Of a stretch of 64,000 bases of DNA, positions 34,362 to 43,323 are shown one piece after another. Position numbers and translations under genes: made by a program. The notes below the pieces were generated by a model, which had not been told where the DNA came from, did no database searches, and worked only from the letters and a program-made list of their open reading frames with translations. Each line of letters begins with the position of its first letter. Positions within the stretch are counted from its first letter, which is position 1. Source of the stretch: Paracoccus methylovorus (GTDB lineage: Bacteria > Pseudomonadota > Alphaproteobacteria > Rhodobacterales > Rhodobacteraceae); assembly GCF_016919705.1 (NCBI RefSeq), contig NZ_CP070369.1:248001-312000 (forward strand), read 5' to 3'.

Positions 34362-35252
34362 TTAACGAATTGTCGGGTCCATCTTGTCGCGCAGCCAGTC
34401 GCCCAGCAGCGAGATCGACAGCGTGGTGATCACGATCACGACCGAGGGCGCCAGCATGATCCAAGGCGCGCGCGTCAGGTATTCACGCCCGAAACCGACC
34501 ATGTTGCCAAGCGACGATTGCGGCGGCTGCACCCCAAGTCCCAGAAAGCTGAGGCCGGATTCCATCAGGATGATCTCGGGGAAGGTCAGCGTCATGGATA
34601 CGATCAGCGTCGAGGCGACATTGGGCAGGATGTGGCGCAGATAGACCCGCGAAGGGGTCGCCCCAAGCTGCACCACCGCAGCCGCATAGCCCTGCGCCGA
34701 GGCCGAGATGGCCAGACCGCGCGCGATACGGGCATAGCGTTCCCAGCCGTAAAGCCCCATCAGGCAGACCAGCAGGACCATCGAGGTGCCAAAGAACGCC
34801 AGAACCGCCAGCGACATAATCATGAAGGGCAGGGCGGCCTGAAAATCGGCCAGCGCCATCACCAGATTTTCGACCCAGCCGCGAAACTGGGCGGCCAGAA
34901 ACCCCATCGTGGTGCCGAACAGGGCCGACAGGATCGTCGCACCGAATGCAATGACCAGCGACACGCGAATCGACTGGATCAGCCGCGACAGCACATCCCG
35001 CCCCAGCTCATCCGTGCCCAGCCAGTGCCCCGGCGTGCCAAAGGGCGCCAGCCGGGCGGACAGGTCCATCGTCGTGATCTCATAAGGGCGCAGCCAATCG
35101 GCAAAGATCGCCGTCAGCACCATCAGCAGCACCCAGACAAAGGCCAGCACGACCGAGGCAGGCATCAGCCGTCGGATGCGAGAGACAAGGCCGATGGGGG
35201 CGGGGGCCATCGGGGCCGAGGTCGGGGCCGGGGCGGCGGTTGCGTCGGACAT
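34362..35252 (-). CDS. Peptide/opine-type ABC transporter permease (DppC-like)
   Basis: 296 residues with a Pro/Ala-rich 20-residue N-terminus, then about six membrane helices. DppC-family landmarks: HWLGTDELGRDVLSRLIQSIRVSLVIA near 77-103, GWVENLVMALADFQAALPFMIMSL, YARIARGLAISASAQGYAAAVVQLGATPSRVYLRHILPN near 168-206 (EAA loop), and ESGLSFLGLGVQPPQSSLGNM near 230. It is the second permease after the DppB-like gene 15 bases upstream in the transcript. Confidence 0.9.
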   Translation of the reverse strand: MSDATAAPAPTSAPMAPAPIGLVSRIRRLMPASVVLAFVWVLLMVLTAIFADWLRPYEITTMDLSARLAPFGTPGHWLGTDELGRDVLSRLIQSIRVSLVIAFGATILSALFGTTMGFLAAQFRGWVENLVMALADFQAALPFMIMSLAVLAFFGTSMVLLVCLMGLYGWERYARIARGLAISASAQGYAAAVVQLGATPSRVYLRHILPNVASTLIVSMTLTFPEIILMESGLSFLGLGVQPPQSSLGNMVGFGREYLTRAPWIMLAPSVVIVITTLSISLLGDWLRDKMDPTIR

Positions 35253-35266
35253 GGCGGATCGTCTCC

Positions 35267-36196
35267 TTAATGCGCGGCGGTCTTGGCGCGCAGACGCGGG
35301 TCAAGCAGGCCATAGGCGAAATCCACGCACAGATTGGCGACCACCATCGAGGCCGCGATGACCAGCAGCAGGCATTGCACCACGGCCAGATCCCGGTTCG
35401 AGACCGAGACGACGATCAGCCGGCCGACTCCGGGCCATGAAAAGATCGTCTCTACCACCACGGCCCCGGCGATCAGCGCCCCGATCATGAAACCTATCAG
35501 CGTCACGATGGGCACCGCCGCATTCGGCAAGGCATGTTTCCAGACCACGTCGCGCCACGGCAGGCCCTTGGCCATGGCGGTGCGGATATAGGGCTGGCCC
35601 AGCACCTCGATCATCGCGGATCGGGAAAACCGTGCAAGAATACCGATGCCGCCGATGGACATGGTGGCGATCGGCAGGATCGCGTGCCTCCAACTGTCCT
35701 GCCCACCCGAGGGCATCCAACCAAGCTGGATCGAAAAGATCAGCACCAGCACCAGCCCAAGGACAAAGGACGGCATGGTAAAGCCAAAGATCGACAGCAT
35801 GATGACGCCCCGGTCGGCCGCCGTCTCGCGGTGCAGCGCGGCATAGACCCCGGCGGGGATGCCGATGGCGATCTTCAGGATCAGGGCGGGCAGGGTGATC
35901 GCAAGGGTGGCGGGAATGCGTTGCAGCACGAGGTCGATCGCGGGCGAGCCGTCACGCATCGAAACCCCGAAATCCAGCACCATGATCTGTTTCAGATAGG
36001 CCAGGTATTGCCGCCACAGCGGGTCGTCGAAACCCCAGCGGGCGCGAAAGGCGTCGATGGCATCCTGCGGGGCGTCCGGCCCCAGCAGGATTTGCGCCGG
36101 ATCGCCAGACATGCGCAGCACGACAAAGGCGAATGTCATCACTAGCAGGATGGTCAGCAAGGCCCGGGCCAGCTTGGTCGTTATGAAGGTCAGCAT
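35267..36196 (-). CDS. Peptide-type ABC transporter permease (DppB-like)
   Basis: 309 residues, six membrane helices. Hallmarks are the FAFVVLRMSGDPAQILLGPDAPQDAIDAFRARWGFDDPLWRQYLAYLKQI segment near 23-72, IPATLAITLPALILKIAIGIPAG near 110, and SRSAMIEVLGQPYIRTAMAKGLPWRDVVWKHALPNAAVPIVTLIG near 185-230 with the ATPase-contact loop. It ends at 35267, eight bases after the ATPase gene in transcription order. Forms the channel with the DppC-like partner. Confidence 0.9.
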   Translation of the reverse strand: MLTFITTKLARALLTILLVMTFAFVVLRMSGDPAQILLGPDAPQDAIDAFRARWGFDDPLWRQYLAYLKQIMVLDFGVSMRDGSPAIDLVLQRIPATLAITLPALILKIAIGIPAGVYAALHRETAADRGVIMLSIFGFTMPSFVLGLVLVLIFSIQLGWMPSGGQDSWRHAILPIATMSIGGIGILARFSRSAMIEVLGQPYIRTAMAKGLPWRDVVWKHALPNAAVPIVTLIGFMIGALIAGAVVVETIFSWPGVGRLIVVSVSNRDLAVVQCLLLVIAASMVVANLCVDFAYGLLDPRLRAKTAAH

Positions 36197-36203
36197 GGTT
36201 TCC

Positions 36204-37181
36204 TCAGGCGGCTGGCTGCAAACGGTCGGACAGCTTCAGGCAGGCGGCCAATCGGCCCTGATGGTCGCGAAGCTGCGGCACCGGACCTGCGCAATGCGCA
36301 TCGGCCAGACGACAGCGCGGATGAAAGGCGCACCCCGAGGGGCGGGCGGCGGGGTTCGGCGGCTCTCCCTGCAACAGGATGCGGCCCTCCAGCCCCTGTC
36401 CCGGCCTTGGCACCGATGACACCAGCGCCTGCGTATAGGGATGGCGCGGGTCCGAGAAGATCACGTCCGAGGGCGCCTCTTCCACCACGCGGCCCAGATA
36501 CATCACCGCCACCCGGTCGCAGATATTGCGCACCACTTTCAGGTCGTGGCTGATGAACACCATGGTCAGCCCGTTACGTTCCTGCAGGTCGCGCAGCAGG
36601 TTCACCACCTGCGCCTGAATGGACACATCCAGCGCCGAGACCGGCTCGTCGCAGACCAGAAACTGCGGCCCCGAGGCCAGGGCGCGGGCGATCACCACCC
36701 GCTGCCGCTGCCCGCCTGACAGCTCATGCGGATAACGGTCGGCCTGATCGCTGCGCAGGCCGACCTGCTGCATGAGCGTCTCGACCCGATGGGTCAGGTT
36801 CGCACCGCTGGCCAGATCGTGGATCTGCAACGGCTCGGCGATCTGGGCGGCGATGGTCATGCGCCGGTCCAGCGCCGCCAGCGGGTCCTGAAAGATCAAC
36901 TGCATCTGCGCCCGCATTCGGCGCCATTCGGGCGTGCCGGTTTTCGGCATCGGCTGGCCGCGGAAAAGCACCTCGCCGGCATGCGGGGGCTCAAGCCCCA
37001 AGAGCATCCGGCCCAGCGTCGACTTGCCCGAACCGGATTCGCCGACGATGCCCAAAATCTCGCCCTTGCGCACGGTCAGGTCGATGCCGTCGACCGCCCG
37101 CACCACGGATTTGCGGCCCAGAAACGATTTCGCGGTGCCATATTGCTGCACCAGCCCGCGCGCCTGCAAAAGAATGCTCAT
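36204..37181 (-). CDS. Peptide-type ABC transporter ATPase (DppF/OppF-like)
   Basis: 325 residues from the ATG at 37181 that overlaps the preceding ATPase stop; a start at 37295 would lie inside that gene. Walker A GESGSGKST is near 55-63, signature LSGGQRQRVVIARAL near 160 and Walker B FLVCDEPVSALDVS near 181. The C-terminal oligopeptide-ATPase extension with cysteines (GCAFHPRCRLADAHC) is a probable metal or Fe-S site typical of DppD/DppF. RKSVVRAVDGIDLTV near the start is standard DppF wording. Confidence 0.92.
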   Translation of the reverse strand: MSILLQARGLVQQYGTAKSFLGRKSVVRAVDGIDLTVRKGEILGIVGESGSGKSTLGRMLLGLEPPHAGEVLFRGQPMPKTGTPEWRRMRAQMQLIFQDPLAALDRRMTIAAQIAEPLQIHDLASGANLTHRVETLMQQVGLRSDQADRYPHELSGGQRQRVVIARALASGPQFLVCDEPVSALDVSIQAQVVNLLRDLQERNGLTMVFISHDLKVVRNICDRVAVMYLGRVVEEAPSDVIFSDPRHPYTQALVSSVPRPGQGLEGRILLQGEPPNPAARPSGCAFHPRCRLADAHCAGPVPQLRDHQGRLAACLKLSDRLQPAA

Positions 37182-38167
37182 GCCGGCACCCGGCTTTGCT
37201 GGTGCTGCGGGATGACAGCCGGTGCGACGGGGTGAAAGCACGACAACCGGCCGCCTTGCCGCTGCGGTTTCAGATCGGGCTGACAGGACTGGCACAGCGC
37301 GCTGGCGCCATCGCAGCGCGGCGCGAAAGCGCAGCCCAGCGGCAGGTGCCGGGGATCGGGCACGGTGCCGTTCACCGGCCGCAGCCGCCGGCGCCCGGCA
37401 TCAAGGTCGGGGATCGCCGCAAACAGGCCCGAGGTATAGGGGTGGCGCGGCGACCGAAACAGCGCCGCAATGTCGTTCTGTTCTACGATCCGGCCGGCAT
37501 ACATCACGGCCGCCCGGTCGCAGACGGCCGAAACCGCACCAAGATCATGGCTGATAAAGACCATGGCCATGCCCGAATCGCGGCGCAGATTTGCCAGAAG
37601 ATCAAGGATCTGGGCCTGAATGGTGGCATCCAGCGCCGTTGTCGGCTCGTCCGCGATCAAGAGGTCGGGCTGGCCGGCCAGCGCCATCGCAATCAGCAGG
37701 CGCTGGCACTGACCACCCGAAAATTCATGCGGATAAAGGTCGATCCGCGTCGCCGCCGAAGGGATGCCGACCTGATCCATCAGTGCGATGGTCTCGGCCC
37801 GTGCGGCGGCCCCGCGCAGGTTGCGATGCAGCCGCAGGCTTTCTGCGATCTGGCGGCCGACCTTTTGCACCGGGTTCAGCGACGACGAGGGGTCCTGGAA
37901 AATCATCGCGATGCGCGCGCCGCGCACCTTTTCGACCCGTCGGGCCGGGGCTCCGATCAATTCCTGGCCGTTGATCGTGACCGAGCCCTGGATGCGCGCC
38001 TTGCGCGGCAGCAACCCAAGGGCCGCCAGCCAGGTCACGGACTTGCCGCAGCCGCTTTCGCCGACCAGACCGACCGCTTCGCCCTTGCCGATATCCAGAT
38101 CGATGCCGTGCAGAACCTGAACGCCATCGAATGCAACCTTCAGGTCGCGGACCGAGACAAACGTCAC
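37178..38167 (-). CDS. Peptide-type ABC transporter ATPase (DppD/OppD-like)
   Basis: 329 residues. Walker A GESGCGKS near 36-43, SGGQ signature in [16 protein letters not shown] (LSGG replaced by FSGG, and Cys in place of the usual Arg/Met), Walker [21 protein letters not shown] and the H-loop [10 protein letters not shown]. The C-terminal [17 protein letters not shown] holds four cysteines as in DppD. First ATPase after the binding-protein gene (64-base gap). Together with the DppF-like subunit it drives import. Confidence 0.92.
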   Translation of the reverse strand: MTFVSVRDLKVAFDGVQVLHGIDLDIGKGEAVGLVGESGCGKSVTWLAALGLLPRKARIQGSVTINGQELIGAPARRVEKVRGARIAMIFQDPSSSLNPVQKVGRQIAESLRLHRNLRGAAARAETIALMDQVGIPSAATRIDLYPHEFSGGQCQRLLIAMALAGQPDLLIADEPTTALDATIQAQILDLLANLRRDSGMAMVFISHDLGAVSAVCDRAAVMYAGRIVEQNDIAALFRSPRHPYTSGLFAAIPDLDAGRRRLRPVNGTVPDPRHLPLGCAFAPRCDGASALCQSCQPDLKPQRQGGRLSCFHPVAPAVIPQHQQSRVPA

Positions 38168-38231
38168 CCGTGTCGCTCCTTTTTGTCGAATGAATAAGGG
38201 GCAGGCCCACGGCCCACCCCTTTTTATGCGA

Positions 38232-39863
38232 TCAGGCGTTCCAGTTCGTGGACCGGAAATCCATCGCGAAGGCCGGCGCGGCCTTCCAGTTCAGTTCGGA
38301 TTTCATGCCGGTGAACACCGCGTTCTGATGCAGGATGTTATAGGCGGGATCCTCGCGCTCGCAGATTTCCAGCAGCCGCGCAAAGGCTTTTTTGCGGGTC
38401 GCGGCATCCATCGAGGTTTCCATGACCACCGAGAGCTGATCGACCTCTTCGTTCCAGAAGTCGCGCTTTTGCTGGGCCTCGCCGTTGGGGCCGAACTGCA
38501 CGACCAGCGGCGTGATCGGATCGTTGATGTTGTTCGAGGCTGACCAGTCGCGCACGCCCCGCACACCTTCGGGATCGTGGATCTGGTCCCAGTTTTCCTT
38601 CATCTGGATTTCGACGTTCAGCCCGACCTGCCGCCACATCTCGACCAGAACCTGCGCCGAGGGCGTCTGGTTGGTGTAATAGTTGTTCAGCAGGCGATAG
38701 GGGATCGGATCGCCCTTGTAATTGGCCTGCGCCAGCAGCTCGCGGGCCAGTTCGGGGTTGTATTCCGGCGCGGCCCATCCGTCGATGAACATATCCGAGG
38801 CGCGATAGCTGTCGAATTGCATCCCTGCCGGGATTTCGGTCTGGCCGGCCCACAAAGCCTCGACAATGGCCTTGCGATCGACCGAATGGGTCATCGCGCG
38901 GCGCACCAGCGGATCGGCCAGAATATCGTTTTGCTTGTTGAAGACGGTGACGCGGTGGTTCCAGATGGTCGAGGACTGGATTTCCAGCCCCGGTGCCGCG
39001 GTGACCGTGGGCACCTGATCGGGCGGCAGGTCGCAGGCGAAATCATATTCGCCCGACAGCAGCCCGTTCACGCGGCTGGCAACCTCGGGCACCTCGACAA
39101 AGCGGATCCGGTCCAACGGCGGACGACCGCCCCAGTAATCGTCGAATGCCACCAGCGTCAGCGATACGTCGGGCCGGAACTCTTCGACCATATAAGGGCC
39201 GGTGGTGACGGGTTTGTTGGCCCATTCCGCATAAGAGCCGGCCTCGTCCCAGGCGCGGCGGTTGGCGATCTGCGAGCCAAAGGCGTAAAGCCGTCCCTCC
39301 AGCGTGATGTCCGGCGTCGCGTTCAGGAAGCGCACGGTGTATTTATCCACCGCCTCGACCCCGCGCAGGGCAGGCCACAGGCGACGGGCGATACCGGGAA
39401 TATTGGCGGGCAGTTCCTTGGCGTTCTGCGGGCGGAAGCTCTCGGCATATATGGTCTTGCCGCCGGCCGGCTCGGTCCCCGCGAAAAGCCGCTCGTTCGA
39501 GAACGAGAACACCACATCCTCGGCGGTCAGCTCGTCGCCATTGTGGAAACGCACGCCCTGACGCAGCTTCAGCTCGATCGTCATGTCGTCCAGGCGCTTC
39601 CATTCCGTCGCCAGCCCCGGCAGTGGACCCTGGTTGCCCATCCAGTCGCGCTGGATCAGCCCTTCCCACAGGTTGGGAAAGAACACGCGCTCGCCCACAT
39701 TGGACTGCTCGTTCCAGATATCCAGCGTATTGTTGTTGGTGATCTTCTGCACCGCGATGGTGATCGAGCCGCGCGTGCCCTGCGCGCGCAGATGGCGCGG
39801 CAGGATCAGCGATCCGGCGGCAGCCCCGAAAAGGCCAAGGGTATGGCGACGTGTGATCAGCAT
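38232..39863 (-). CDS. Extracellular solute-binding protein family 5 (DppA/OppA-like)
   Basis: 543 residues from the ATG at 39863, which has GGAAAGAAAG upstream; extension to 39905 is not needed. A twin-arginine signal, ITRRHTLGLFGAAAGSLILP, directs a folded protein to the periplasm. Family-5 features: VGERVFFPNLWEGLIQRDWMG, ELKLRQGVRFHNGDELTAEDVVFSF near 102-126, NGLLSGEYDFACDLPPDQ and DPLVRRAMTHSVDRKAIVEAL near 340. The family binds peptides but also opines, glycosides and other amphiphiles. The operon's phosphodiesterase, phosphatase and isomerase make a glycerophosphodiester-sugar ligand plausible. Confidence 0.9.
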   Translation of the reverse strand: MLITRRHTLGLFGAAAGSLILPRHLRAQGTRGSITIAVQKITNNNTLDIWNEQSNVGERVFFPNLWEGLIQRDWMGNQGPLPGLATEWKRLDDMTIELKLRQGVRFHNGDELTAEDVVFSFSNERLFAGTEPAGGKTIYAESFRPQNAKELPANIPGIARRLWPALRGVEAVDKYTVRFLNATPDITLEGRLYAFGSQIANRRAWDEAGSYAEWANKPVTTGPYMVEEFRPDVSLTLVAFDDYWGGRPPLDRIRFVEVPEVASRVNGLLSGEYDFACDLPPDQVPTVTAAPGLEIQSSTIWNHRVTVFNKQNDILADPLVRRAMTHSVDRKAIVEALWAGQTEIPAGMQFDSYRASDMFIDGWAAPEYNPELARELLAQANYKGDPIPYRLLNNYYTNQTPSAQVLVEMWRQVGLNVEIQMKENWDQIHDPEGVRGVRDWSASNNINDPITPLVVQFGPNGEAQQKRDFWNEEVDQLSVVMETSMDAATRKKAFARLLEICEREDPAYNILHQNAVFTGMKSELNWKAAPAFAMDFRSTNWNA

Positions 39864-39900
39864 TTCTTTCTTTCCGTCCCAATCAGGAATCGAGCAAATT

Positions 39901-39956
39901 TTCATCGAGGCGACATTTACCCAGCGTCTATGTCCGTTGGGTGACCCGTTGATGAA
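39901..39956 (-). repeat. Nested inverted repeats in leader of binding-protein gene
   Basis: TTCATC (39901-39906) and GATGAA (39951-39956) form outer arms; ACCCA (39919-39923) and TGGGT (39938-39942) form inner arms. In the minus-strand message this could fold into a two-tier stem ending about 40 bases before the start codon. Confidence 0.3.
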
Positions 39957-40175
39957 GAAACCATGACTTCGATATGCGCCGGCCAGAGACCAAGGCGGCG
40001 TCGGAAAGATTACGGATAAGATTTTGGAAATTATGGATGAATATTGAATTCAGCAAGACGGGCGGGGCGCGCCTTGAAAGAACATCGCCTGAATTCCGGG
40101 TCGAGGGCGCGTAGTCTGCGCGTCACGACCGGATGCGCCGTGCCGCGAAAACGCAGGCACGCGCACCCAGACTGG

Positions 40176-40199
40176 CGGGCCACCCGCATGGGCGACCCG
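40176..40199 (-). terminator. Hairpin after FepA-like receptor gene
   Basis: A 10-pair stem (two G-T pairs) CGGGTCGCCC/GGGTGGCCCG with a four-base ATGC loop, starting ten bases past the receptor stop on the minus strand. It is strong enough to end or protect the transcript, but lacks a T-run. Confidence 0.55.
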
Positions 40200-40208
40200 G
40201 TTTGTGTG

Positions 40209-42374
40209 TCAGAACGTCTTGTTCAGCGAAACATAGAAGGCGCGTCCCGGCTCGTTAAAGGTATTGGCGCCTTGGCCGGTGCGGAACAGCTGCTTGTTGA
40301 ACACGTTGTTGACCCCGGCGGAAAGCTTTGCCGTGTCGGTCACATCCCAGGCCAGACCCAGATTCACCAGCGTATAGGACGGCCGTTCGTCAAGGTCTTC
40401 CTGCTCGATCCCGGTATGCACCGCCACGCGGGCGGCCTCGATCCGGCCGTAATGCGTGGCCGAGACGGTAAAGGTCAGGTCATCGCGCGCATACCAATCA
40501 AGCGAGGCGTTGATCGTGTGCTCGGGCACCAGACTCAGCGCGTTGCCGGTCCTCTTGTCACGTGATTCAAGCATCTTGGTCAGGTTGACGTTCAGGGCGT
40601 ATTGCCCGCCGCCGAATTCGGTCGAGAAATTGCCCTCGATCCCCTCGATCACCGCTTCGGGGGTGTTTTCCCATTGCAGGATGGTTCCGCCGTCTGGACG
40701 GTCGCCACGGTCGGTAAAGCCGGGGGCGATACGGTTCTTATAGTCGTTGTGGAACCATGTCAGGCTGGCGTTGATGCCGTTGACGCCGCTATAGGCGACA
40801 CCGATTTCCTTGTTGAAGCTGGTTTCGGCCTCAAGATCCGGATTGCCTTGGATTTCACACGGGGTGACGACACCGGGAGGGCAGCCCATCCCCATCGTGC
40901 TGTAGATATAGTTGGGGTTGAGCTGGAACAGGTTCGGCGCCTTGAATGCGCGCGCCAGACCGACCTTCATCGACCATTCGTCGTTGAACTGATAGGTCGT
41001 GTTCAGGCTGGGCGACAGGTTGGAACCAAAGGTATCGCCATAGTCGTAACGCAGGCCGGGCGTCAGCGTCAGCTTGTCGTTCCACATGATGTTGGCTTCG
41101 GCATAGAGGCCCAGCATGTGCTGTTCATCGCTGAGGGGCTGTCCGTCGTTGACGTTGCTGACCTGCGTGCGGTTCTCGTCTTCCAGAAACTCGCCACGGT
41201 ATTCCGCGCCGAAAGTCAGGCGGCTGTCGCGGGTGCCCAGCGTCATCGGCAAGATCCACTCGGTCTTGGCGGTCACGCTGTCATAGGTGATCGTGGACTG
41301 ATCCAGCGTGTTGATATTATCGGTGCTTCCGCCCGTCGCCGAGGTGCCGTTGCGGGTATTGCGGGTGTTTTCCCACTGGATATAGCTGTTGGATTCACCA
41401 AAGCTGTATTCGCCGCGATGCGTGGTCGACAACGTACGCCGCAGCATCCGGTTGGTTTCCAGCCCCAGCAGGTTTTCACCGTCCAGATCGGGCTGGATGC
41501 TGCCACCTGCGGAATCGCCCGAATAGCGGTTGCCCTGACGTGAAAAGTTGAATTCGAAATCGACCTCATGTCCGTCGATGGGCAACCAGCCCAGCAGCAG
41601 GCCGATGTCCTGGTTCACCACGCCTTCGCGCCCGGCATAGGGGGTTTCCAGTTCGGCTTCGGCGGCGGCATCGGCGTTCAGCTCGGTGCTGTCGGGGTCG
41701 GTCTTGCTGTAGTTGCCGAAAACGCGGAAGGACCAGTTTTCGTTCAACGGTCCCCCAAGCATGAAGTTGGTGCGGACGCTGCCGCCCTCGCGGTCGTCAT
41801 CGGGCATGCTCATATGCACCCCGACCGAGCCGGTGAAGGTTTCGGGCCGCTTGGTGATGATGTTCACGACGCCCCCGGCCGAACCCGAGCCATAGCGGGC
41901 GGCAGCCGGGCCGCGCAGCACTTCGATCCGCTCGATCATTTCGGCGGGCACCCAGTTGGAATCGCCGCGGGTGTCGCGTTCCGCCTGACGGCCCATGCGG
42001 ATCGAGTTGCGCGACATCACCGGCTTGCCGTCGATCAGGATCAGGGTGTTTTCCGGGCCCATGCCGCGCAGGTCGATCTGGCGGTTGTTGCCGCGCGTTC
42101 CCGAGACCGAGTTCCCGGTCAGGTTGACCCCCGGCATCTTGCGCACGATTTCGGAAATATCGTTGACGGGCGGGGCTTTCTGGATTTCCGCCGATGTGAT
42201 GGTCGAGGCGCCAAGGGCCTGCTTGGCCTGATCCTCGGCCGAGATCACGATGGTATCCAGCACAATGGTCTCGCCGTCTTCGGATTGCGCGGCGGCGGAA
42301 CCGGCAAGAAGCCCAAGGGACATCAGCAAGGATATGGAGGTGCCAGAAACAAGACGTGGATAAGCTGCGGACAT
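40209..42374 (-). CDS. TonB-dependent catecholate siderophore receptor (FepA/PfeA-like)
   Basis: 721 residues with a signal peptide ending SAAAQ near residue 30, and a DTIVISA TonB-box region. The plug is very close to FepA/PfeA/BfeA: DISEIVRKMPGVNLTGNS, RGNNRQIDLRGMGPENTLILIDGKPVMSRNS, and RQAERDTRGDSNWVPAEMIERIEVLRGPAAARYGSGSAGGVVNIITK near 105-175. The barrel holds an NPNYIYSTMGMGCPPGVVTPC loop with two cysteines and ends in YVSLNKTF. Such receptors import ferric enterobactin-type catecholates. A two-component system is divergently encoded, as PfeRS is beside pfeA in Pseudomonas. No periplasmic importer for the complex is adjacent. Confidence 0.92.
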   Translation of the reverse strand: MSAAYPRLVSGTSISLLMSLGLLAGSAAAQSEDGETIVLDTIVISAEDQAKQALGASTITSAEIQKAPPVNDISEIVRKMPGVNLTGNSVSGTRGNNRQIDLRGMGPENTLILIDGKPVMSRNSIRMGRQAERDTRGDSNWVPAEMIERIEVLRGPAAARYGSGSAGGVVNIITKRPETFTGSVGVHMSMPDDDREGGSVRTNFMLGGPLNENWSFRVFGNYSKTDPDSTELNADAAAEAELETPYAGREGVVNQDIGLLLGWLPIDGHEVDFEFNFSRQGNRYSGDSAGGSIQPDLDGENLLGLETNRMLRRTLSTTHRGEYSFGESNSYIQWENTRNTRNGTSATGGSTDNINTLDQSTITYDSVTAKTEWILPMTLGTRDSRLTFGAEYRGEFLEDENRTQVSNVNDGQPLSDEQHMLGLYAEANIMWNDKLTLTPGLRYDYGDTFGSNLSPSLNTTYQFNDEWSMKVGLARAFKAPNLFQLNPNYIYSTMGMGCPPGVVTPCEIQGNPDLEAETSFNKEIGVAYSGVNGINASLTWFHNDYKNRIAPGFTDRGDRPDGGTILQWENTPEAVIEGIEGNFSTEFGGGQYALNVNLTKMLESRDKRTGNALSLVPEHTINASLDWYARDDLTFTVSATHYGRIEAARVAVHTGIEQEDLDERPSYTLVNLGLAWDVTDTAKLSAGVNNVFNKQLFRTGQGANTFNEPGRAFYVSLNKTF

Positions 42375-42490
42375 CGCATGCTCCTGATTGGATGATCCTG
42401 TTGGCTAGCGAAGCGGCGGGCTGTCAGTGTGACTTCAAACATCCGTGTAGCTGTGTATCAATCAGCCAAGTGAACTGTTTTGTCTCGCTT

Positions 42491-42499
42491 TGTCGCAAA
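42491..42499 (-). promoter_or_regulatory. TTTGCGACA motif upstream of siderophore receptor
   Basis: Minus-strand copy of TTTGCGACA, 117 bases upstream of the receptor start and in the same orientation as that gene. It shares the intergenic region with the response-regulator promoter. Confidence 0.25.
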
Positions 42500-42557
42500 A
42501 GGGATGACCTGGGGGCACCGCATTGCCACAGATCGGGCCTGATGAAGGGGGCCAGGA

Positions 42558-42593
42558 ATTTCCCACTTTCATTTCTGACTGATTTCCTATGAT
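42558..42593 (+). promoter_or_regulatory. Response-regulator promoter with ATTTC repeats; message probably leaderless
   Basis: TATGAT (42588-42593) is a good -10 whose transcription start would fall within a few bases of the ATG at 42604, and no Shine-Dalgarno sequence is present. ATTTC occurs at 42558, 42571 and 42582, with CTTTC at 42566. The last two ATTTC copies are 11 bases apart, the spacing used by OmpR-family regulators, and the last one touches the -10, suggesting autoregulation. Confidence 0.4.
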
Positions 42594-42603
42594 ATAGCGC
42601 GCT

Positions 42604-43323
42604 ATGACCGCCCCTTCCGCCCCCCAGATCCTGATTGTCGACGACGCACGCGATGTGCGCGAACCGCTGGGGCTTTACCTGCGCAAGCGGGGATTCAGGA
42701 CGCGCCTTGCCGCAAACGCCGCCGAGGCCCGCAGGATCATGGCCGAGGCCGTTATCCATCTGGCCGTCGTCGATATCATGATGCCGGGTGAAAGCGGACT
42801 GAACCTGTGCCACGACCTGACGCGCGAAGGCGGGACCCCGGTGATCCTGCTGACCGCCCTTACCGAACAGGCGGATCGCATCAACGGGCTGGATATCGGC
42901 GCCGACGACTATGTCACCAAACCTTTCGACCCGCGCGAACTGGTTTCGCGGATACAGGCGGTACTGCGCCGCGTCCCCGCAAGCCAACCCCAGCCCAGCA
43001 CCCTGCGCCGACGCTTTGCCACATTCGTCCATGACCCGCTGCGCGAACTGCTGCTGACCGATCAGGGACAGGAAATCGAGCTGACCAGCGGCGAAAACCG
43101 GCTTTTGGGCGCGCTGCTGGATCATCCGGGCGAAACCCTGTCGCGGATGCATCTGATGGACCTGATCCGCGGGCGCGAGGCCCGGGCCTATGACCGCGCC
43201 GTGGACAACCTGATCAGCCGCCTGCGGCGCAAGATCGGCGACGACGCCCGCGAAACGCGGCTGATCGTGACGGAATGGGGCGGCGGTTATCGCATGGCTG
43301 CCACGGTCGAGGAGTTGCGATGA
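42604..43323 (+). CDS. OmpR/PhoB-family response regulator
   Basis: 239 residues. Receiver domain: acidic pair in LIVDDARD (13-14), phosphoacceptor Asp57 in VVDIMMPGESG, Thr in LLTAL, Lys in DDYVTKPFDPREL near 105. The winged helix follows (LTSGENRLLGALLDHPGETLSRMHLM...RAVDNLISRLRRKIGD...LIVTEWGGGYRM), typical of OmpR proteins. It overlaps the kinase gene by four bases. It probably controls the divergent siderophore receptor, by analogy with PfeR, and perhaps its own promoter. No ribosome-binding site precedes the ATG. Confidence 0.93.
   Translation: MTAPSAPQILIVDDARDVREPLGLYLRKRGFRTRLAANAAEARRIMAEAVIHLAVVDIMMPGESGLNLCHDLTREGGTPVILLTALTEQADRINGLDIGADDYVTKPFDPRELVSRIQAVLRRVPASQPQPSTLRRRFATFVHDPLRELLLTDQGQEIELTSGENRLLGALLDHPGETLSRMHLMDLIRGREARAYDRAVDNLISRLRRKIGDDARETRLIVTEWGGGYRMAATVEELR

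Larger units (their letters stand above)
39864..40208 (-). other. 345-base region: promoter/leader of importer operon and 3' end of receptor gene
   Basis: No gene is evident. Reading on the minus strand, TTGCTG (40051-40056) and TAATTT (40028-40033) sit 17 bases apart in an A/T-rich patch and are the best -35/-10 pair for the binding-protein gene. The transcript leader contains nested inverted repeats at 39901-39956. The right end holds the hairpin of the siderophore-receptor gene at 40176-40199. The middle (40060-40170) is G/C-rich with no recognised element. Confidence 0.4.
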
